A stretch of DNA of 8,465 nucleotides from Firmicutes bacterium UBA6648 (GTDB lineage: Bacteria > Bacillota > Clostridia > Peptostreptococcales > Anaerovoracaceae), in assembly GCA_002455605.1 (NCBI GenBank), contig DKLE01000139.1, forward strand, positions 3,093 through 11,557. The letters are read 5' to 3'. Below, piece after piece: positions 1 to 5,000 of the stretch. The notes beneath the pieces were generated by a model. The model was not told the origin of the DNA. It ran no database searches and was given only the letters and a program-made list of their open reading frames with translations. Both the position numbers and the translations under genes were made by a program. Within the stretch, counting starts at the first letter, position 1. Each line of letters starts with the position of its first letter.

Positions 1-1100
1 AAGCAATTTCCGTATTAATGGTTGACTATTCCTGCGCTCTAAAGCTTTCCACGCCTATTTCCATCATATCGGCTATGAGAGAAGCTTCTACTCATAAGAT
101 TGTGGTGAAAGGCGGAAAGCATTTGGAAGCATATGCAAAAGCAGATATTATTATTTTTGATAAGACTGGAACGCTGACTGTAGCCAGTCCCAGGGTAGAA
201 AAGGTAATTCCGTGTAAAGGATATACTCGAGAAGAAGTATTAAAAATTGCTGCCTGCATGGAAGAGCATTTTCCCCATAGTGTGGCAAGAGCAATTGTCA
301 GAAAGGCTCTGGAAGAAAACCTCAATCATGAAGAGGAGCATGCGGAAGTCGAGTATTTAGTTGCTCATGGAATTGCAACCAGCATTGAAGGGAAAAGGAC
401 TCTGATTGGAAGCTATCATTTTATCTTTGAAGATGAAAATATTCCTCTTACCGAAGAAGATAAATCGTTTATTGAACAGGAGAGTGATAATAACTCTATT
501 GTTTATTTGGCTGTGGGAGGACAATTGGCGGGATTCCTTTGTATTGAAGACCCAGTCAGAGAAGGCACGGAAGAAATTTTGCAGGAACTGCGTCAGTTAG
601 GGCTATCCCAAATTGTCATGCTGACAGGAGACAGTGACAAAGCTGCTGCAAAAGTAGCTGACTTGCTGGGAATCGATACTTTCTATGCTCAAATTTTACC
701 GGAAGATAAAGCTGCTATTGTTGAAAAGTATAAGCAAAGCGGGCATAAAGTGATAATGGTAGGGGACGGTATCAACGATTCTCCGGCTTTAGCAGCGGCA
801 GATGTTTCTGTGTCCATGAAGGATTCCTCTGATATTGCAAGAGAAGTAGCTGATATAACTTTACTTGCTTCTGATTTGCGGGAATTAGTGACTCTTCGTC
901 AGTTAAGTTTAAGCATGATGAAGCGTATAAACTATAATTATGGAGTAATCCTCAGCTTCAATACAACACTGCTGCTATTGGGACTGGGCGGATTAATCAC
1001 TCCTTCTACTTCGGCATTTTTTCATAATTTATCCACCATGGCAATCAGTGCTTCCAGTATGAAATCTCTTTTACCTAAAGAGCAGAAGGAAACAACGTAA
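1..1100 (+). CDS. P1B-type heavy-metal-transporting ATPase, C-terminal part (5' end outside window)
   Basis: This is an ATP-driven metal ion pump of the inner membrane, seen from the metal-binding helix to the C terminus. The frame is open from base 3 and reads AISVL before the Met at 18, so that Met is internal; about 365 of an expected 600-750 residues are present. Numbering from the Met at 18, the helix motif is VDYSCALKLSTP (2-13), then the phosphorylated Asp48 in DKTGT, an N-domain with FPHSVARAI (85-93), MLTGD (201-205), and GDGINDSPA (249-257). Two C-terminal membrane segments follow, about 304-322 and 330-346, the latter with HNLST. Two family hallmarks are altered: CPC is YSC, and the ATP-binding His-Pro (SEHPLA) reads PHSVA. 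All catalytic motifs are intact, so it should be active. The metal cannot be told from the sequence. The YSC motif fits, from memory, the P1B-6 group that includes ferrosome FezB. No clear terminator follows. Confidence 0.93.
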   Translation, partial: AISVLMVDYSCALKLSTPISIISAMREASTHKIVVKGGKHLEAYAKADIIIFDKTGTLTVASPRVEKVIPCKGYTREEVLKIAACMEEHFPHSVARAIVRKALEENLNHEEEHAEVEYLVAHGIATSIEGKRTLIGSYHFIFEDENIPLTEEDKSFIEQESDNNSIVYLAVGGQLAGFLCIEDPVREGTEEILQELRQLGLSQIVMLTGDSDKAAAKVADLLGIDTFYAQILPEDKAAIVEKYKQSGHKVIMVGDGINDSPALAAADVSVSMKDSSDIAREVADITLLASDLRELVTLRQLSLSMMKRINYNYGVILSFNTTLLLLGLGGLITPSTSAFFHNLSTMAISASSMKSLLPKEQKETT

Positions 1101-1155
1101 AAGAGTTTCAGCCGGGGTGGCAGAATATAATTAATAACTATTAAATTTCACAGAA

Positions 1156-1184
1156 TTAATAAAAAAAGGTAATTCGTTTAAAAT
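1156..1184 (+). promoter_or_regulatory. weak candidate promoter for the FMN reductase gene
   Basis: TTAATA (1156-1161) and TAAAAT (1179-1184) are separated by 17 bases, which would start transcription near 1191 and give a leader of about 33 bases. The -35 box is poor (4 of 6) in AT-rich sequence, so this could be chance. The gene could equally be read through from the ATPase, since I see no convincing terminator in 1101-1211. Confidence 0.3.
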
Positions 1185-1207
1185 AACGTAAGACCGATTT
1201 TTAGATG

Positions 1208-1216
1208 AGAGGTGAT
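1208..1216 (+). promoter_or_regulatory. ribosome binding site that decides the FMN reductase start
   Basis: AGAGGTGAT matches the GGAGGTGAT anti-16S complement at 8 of 9 positions and lies 7 bases before the ATG at 1224. The in-frame GTG at 1212 and ATG at 1215 lie inside this site, so neither can be the start that uses it. Confidence 0.85.
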
Positions 1217-1223
1217 GATTGAT

Positions 1224-1784
1224 ATGAAAAAAATTAAAATATTGGCTATTGTTGGTTCTTTGCGCAGGGAATCCTTTAACCGTCAGTTAGCTACGGCAGC
1301 CCAAGCAGTAATAGGAGAACAAGCAGATTTTGAAGTGCTTGAATTCGCAGATATACCGATGATGAACCAAGATATTGAATTTCCTGCGCCTCAGGCTGTC
1401 AGCAGAGTGCGTGAAAAAGTGAAGGAAGCAGATGCTATATGGTTCTTTACTCCTGAGTATAATCATTATTTTCCGGGAGTACTGAAAAACCTGTTGGATT
1501 GGCTTTCCCGTCCAATCAGTGACAGTGAGCCTCAGGTACTTGCCGGTAAGCCGGCCGCTATAAGCGGAATCTCCCCGGGAATGTCCGGAACCGGGATTGC
1601 CCAAGATCATTTGGTTACATTGATCAGCTTTTTAAACATGAATGTTATGAATACGCCAAGACTGACTATACCAAATGCTATGCAGCAGGTGAACGGGCAG
1701 GGAAAATTGGAGCTTACCGCAAGCAAACCGTTTCTTGAAAAACAAGCGGAAGCATTTTTAAGGTTTATTCAGAATCGAAAATAA
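1224..1784 (+). CDS. NAD(P)H-dependent FMN reductase (flavodoxin-fold oxidoreductase)
   Basis: This 186-residue protein is of the NADPH-dependent FMN reductase family (ChrR/azoreductase/SSU-type). These are cytoplasmic enzymes that use bound FMN to reduce flavins, quinones, azo compounds or metal oxyanions. A first beta strand (KILAIV) leads into the FMN-phosphate loop GSLRRESFNRQLA (11-23). TPEYNHYFPGVLKNLLDW (76-93) is the family's PEYN flavin-contacting motif followed by the conserved helix. GKPAAISGISPGMSG (108-122) is the next strand and loop. Length is normal for the family, and there is no signal peptide. The start at 1224 is set by the ribosome binding site at 1208-1216. It sits 123 bases after the metal ATPase and is closed by two terminators. 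A link to metal reduction or flavin supply for the surface flavoprotein downstream is inference; the physiological substrate cannot be read from the sequence. Confidence 0.92.
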   Translation: MKKIKILAIVGSLRRESFNRQLATAAQAVIGEQADFEVLEFADIPMMNQDIEFPAPQAVSRVREKVKEADAIWFFTPEYNHYFPGVLKNLLDWLSRPISDSEPQVLAGKPAAISGISPGMSGTGIAQDHLVTLISFLNMNVMNTPRLTIPNAMQQVNGQGKLELTASKPFLEKQAEAFLRFIQNRK

Positions 1785-1808
1785 ACAATCAATATATGTA
1801 GAACAACG

Positions 1809-1840
1809 GAACTTGAGCCGATAAGGCGCAGGTTCTTTTG
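1809..1840 (+). terminator. probable rho-independent terminator of the FMN reductase gene
   Basis: An 11-bp stem pairs 1809-1819 with 1825-1835, with one A/G mismatch and one T-G wobble. It closes a GATAA loop and is followed by TTTTG. It begins 24 bases after the stop codon. Confidence 0.6.
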
Positions 1841-1872
1841 CTTATGATAAAAGCTTGTTCTCAGGTAATACT

Positions 1873-1916
1873 AAAACTTCTTGTAGTTGATTTTTATACA
1901 AGAAGTTTTTTGTTTT
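1873..1916 (+). terminator. strong rho-independent terminator, possibly bidirectional
   Basis: A perfect 13-bp stem pairs AAAACTTCTTGTA (1873-1885) with its complement at 1897-1909 around an 11-base loop. The T run 1906-1911 and TTTT after one G follow. The A-rich left arm would give a short T run on the other strand too. Together with the hairpin at 1809 it insulates the next gene from upstream transcription. Confidence 0.85.
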
Positions 1917-1953
1917 CTGTAAATAGATGACGAAATATTTTTTTGATAAATTG

Positions 1954-1982
1954 TTGACAAAGTATCTCAATTGTGGTAGATT
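1954..1982 (+). promoter_or_regulatory. sigma-A promoter of the surface flavoprotein gene
   Basis: A perfect -35 TTGACA (1954-1959) is followed after 17 bases by TAGATT (1977-1982), which carries an extended -10 TGG just before it. Transcription would start near 1988-1990, leaving a leader of about 46-48 bases. It lies directly after the strong terminator, so the gene is probably monocistronic. Confidence 0.75.
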
Positions 1983-1992
1983 TTTCACGTTG

Positions 1993-2010
1993 AGTTAGCT
2001 TTGGCTAACT
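1993..2010 (+). promoter_or_regulatory. perfect dyad at the start of the leader, candidate operator
   Basis: AGTTAGC (1993-1999) and GCTAACT (2004-2010) are exact inverted copies around TTTG. The dyad begins only a few bases after the predicted transcription start, where a bound repressor would block initiation. GTTAG/CTAAC half-sites recall DtxR/IdeR-family metalloregulator boxes, but the spacing is wider than in the classical box, so that is only a suggestion. No T tract follows, so it is not a terminator. A small mRNA hairpin that stabilises the transcript is the alternative. Confidence 0.5.
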
Positions 2011-2021
2011 ATGATTTTTAT

Positions 2022-2028
2022 AAAGGAG
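2022..2028 (+). promoter_or_regulatory. ribosome binding site that decides the surface flavoprotein start
   Basis: AAAGGAG ends 7 bases before the ATG at 2036. The in-frame GTG at 2030 is only one base away from it, so ATG 2036 is the start; the next residues (KNCKRRLRN) form the basic head of the signal peptide. Confidence 0.85.
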
Positions 2029-2035
2029 TGTGAGT

Positions 2036-5000
2036 ATGAAAAATTGTAAAAGGCGGCTTCGGAATTTTATGGCGATCATGTTGATCGCGGTTATAACAAT
2101 TCCAAATTTTTGTTATTCTTTTGCAGAGGGTGAAGAGCAAGCCAGCGTTATATCGGAGGAAAGTCCTGTATCTGTGCAATCGCAGATAGAAGGAGCCAGC
2201 TATATGGATGGAAGCTTCACCGGTAAAGGCGATGGCCGAAACGGAGATATTACAGTACAGGTCATCATAGAAGATGGAATGATACTTGATATTACAGCGG
2301 AGCATGATGAGACAGACAGCTTCTGGGAGAAGGCAAAAGGACTTATTGATACGATAAAAAATATGGGAAATCCTTCCCAAGGAGATATTGATAACATAGA
2401 TGCAGTTTCTGGAGCTACTTTAAGCTCAAAGGGAATAAAAGAAGCAGTGAGTGCTGCTCTCGCAAAAGCCATGGGGGATGCAATTTTTTCCGCAGGCGAG
2501 GGAACGGAGCAGTCCCCTTATATGATTTCAAATGAAGCGCAGCTGCGCAATTTTGCAAAATCAGTAAATGAAGGAGAAGCTTACACGGGCAAATACATAA
2601 AGCTCACAGATGATATCAATTTGTCTGAATCTGAATGGAGTCCTATCGGCATAGAGGGAGCGCCTTTTGCAGGACATTTTGACGGAGATGGAAAAAGCGT
2701 AAAAAATATTTCTATTGGAGCTTCAACTGAATATGCTGTAATAGAGCAGGCAGGCTTCTTTGGAAAGCTAAGTGACGGAGCATCTGTTGAAAACATAACT
2801 ATTGACAATGCATATATTTATGTTTTGGGCAAAGAAGGTAAAAATGTTTATGGGGCAGCGTTAGCAGCGTATGCAGAAAAAAATAATAGCTTCAATAAAT
2901 GCAATGTGAAAAATAGCCAGATAAATGTTCAGTCAAACGGCAAAAAACTGACATACAGTGCGGGTATAGTAAGTTTTTTGGGGCAGAATTCTACACTCAC
3001 AAATTCACAGTCTGATTGTGATATTGTTGGAACCAGTGGACTTAATGTTTATGCAGGAGGGCTGGTTGGGACCACAGGAAACAAAGCTTTATTAATGAAT
3101 AATTATGCCGCGGGAAGTGTAAAGGCAGGTTTGCTAAGCGATGGAAATACTATCGCGGTGGGAGGGATAGCTGGAATGACCGCAGGTGTGACTTATAACT
3201 GCTACGCCGACAATACTGTGGAAACAGATAATGAAAACATAGACGGAAAAACCGTTAGAAAAGCAGGCGTAGTAGCATGGTTAACGGCTAATGGCTGTGC
3301 AATTAATAACTGCTATAACGGTGATAATGCCGAGGGCATATCTATTATTATTTTCCCGGAAGGAAAGACGTTTTTCGAAGGTATAGACAATATTAAAGAT
3401 AAGTCCGCTCAGGAGATTGCGGATATTTTACATAGTAATCTTTCTTCAGGCAAATTAAATGCTGCCAAAGCTTTAATAATTGAAAAGGCACCTGAAAAGG
3501 ACTTTGGCTTTGAAGCAAACCTAACAGACAAAGTTTTCTATGATTGGGAAGTATCCGGTTCCCAGGCAGCACTGGCCGACAAGGTGTGGAAAGAAACCTT
3601 CGAGCCTCAGACTGTATTTGAGTCTGGGACAGGGACAAAGGAAGATCCGTATATTCTACAAACGGAAGAACAGTTAAGAAAGTTTGCGGTCTCCCTTTCT
3701 GATGAAAATACTTATTCAGGCAAATATATTCAGTTAAATAACAGTATTGAATTATCAGACAGTTTTTGGACTTGCATCGGTGAAGGTGAATATCCATTCT
3801 GCGGAACGTTTGACGGGAATGGACATGTAGTCAGTGGTATGATCATAAAGGCGGAAGACGGCAGCCCGTATAACGCAGGGAGTGACGTATACTTCGGATT
3901 GTTCGGTGTTCTGGGAAAAGGCGGAGTGATTAAGAATCTGGGAGTGACCAATGCGGATATCGATGTATACGGAAAGAGAAGTACAGTTGTAGGAGGAATT
4001 ACGGCATTAAATGATGGTGGTACTGTTGACAGCTGTTATGTAACGGGTGCTCTTAAAGGAAAAACTACGGAGAAGGGCAACAATTACGCAGGCGGTATCG
4101 TCGGGTGGAGTGTAAAAGGATATGTGGTAAATTCATATTCGGATGCCACCGTTTATTCTTCTGTTTTACCGACTGCCTTAGCCATGTCTGGCGGTATTGT
4201 CGGAATGAGCAATAGAACTATAGTAGCAAATTGCTACAGCCTAGGAAGTACAAGCGGATATACAAAGAGACAGCTGGAAGTGGTGGAATCCATGGCGGCC
4301 GTAGGAGGTCTGGCAGGTGTTGCCGGTTCACCAGTTGTAAATTGTTATTCAAGCGGAGACACTACCTCAGAAGACTATTCCTTCTATGTGGGAGCAGCAG
4401 TGGGTTGGGCTACGGGAATAGCAGAGATATATGATGTTTGTTACAATAAAGACTCCGCCCAAACCATTCAGGGCCAAAAAATATCACCGGTTACGGAGAT
4501 TGGATTTAAAGTCAGCCAAGGGGTTAATGATGAAGGAGAAACTTATTCAGGCTCTGCAATTTACAATATACAAGGTAAAGCGCAAAGTGAGATCCAAAGC
4601 CAGGGACTGGCCGATCAGTTAAATGCAAATTTTGATGCTTTTCCCCTGAGCAGCGAAGCATTACCTGAAAACATTAAGCTGAAAAAGTGGATCGTTAAAG
4701 AAGGAATGGTGACTTTCTCAGATGAATATGCAGAAAGAAACTTTGTTGAACCAGATATAGAGAAACCTTCCTTAACCGGAAACTACTACGATGGTATTTT
4801 TTATGGACGGGCAGAAAAAGATAATGGACAATCTTATTTATATGTGACGATCCAGGTGAAAGATAAAAAAATTATGGATGTGAAGTGTGACGCATCTATC
4901 GAAGGCATCGATCTGATTATGGAAGAGGTCTTGGAAACTAATCAGGTGCCGGCGGTTGATTCCAAGGATTCTGCTGATATTGCTAGATTTAAGAATGCAT

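Noticed and set aside
18..20. ATG at 18 as the start of the ATPase gene
   Set aside because: The frame is open to the window edge and the preceding codons encode AISVL, the expected continuation of the membrane helix; starting at 18 would remove most of the pump.
1101..1211. Terminator after the ATPase gene
   Set aside because: The only hairpin near the stop (GCC/GGC around 1113) has a 3-bp stem and no T tract.
1212..1217. GTG 1212 or ATG 1215 as start of the FMN reductase
   Set aside because: Both lie inside the ribosome binding site; ATG 1224 has ideal spacing and gives the standard N terminus of the family.
2018..2380. 120-codon open frame on the minus strand
   Set aside because: It lies opposite the signal peptide and FMN domain of a clearly real gene and shows no recognisable domain; it is a shadow frame.
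3393..3951. Overlapping open frames of 134 and 73 codons on the minus strand
   Set aside because: They are opposite GLUG module sequence and have no family-like motifs; long shadow frames are expected over repetitive low-stop coding sequence.
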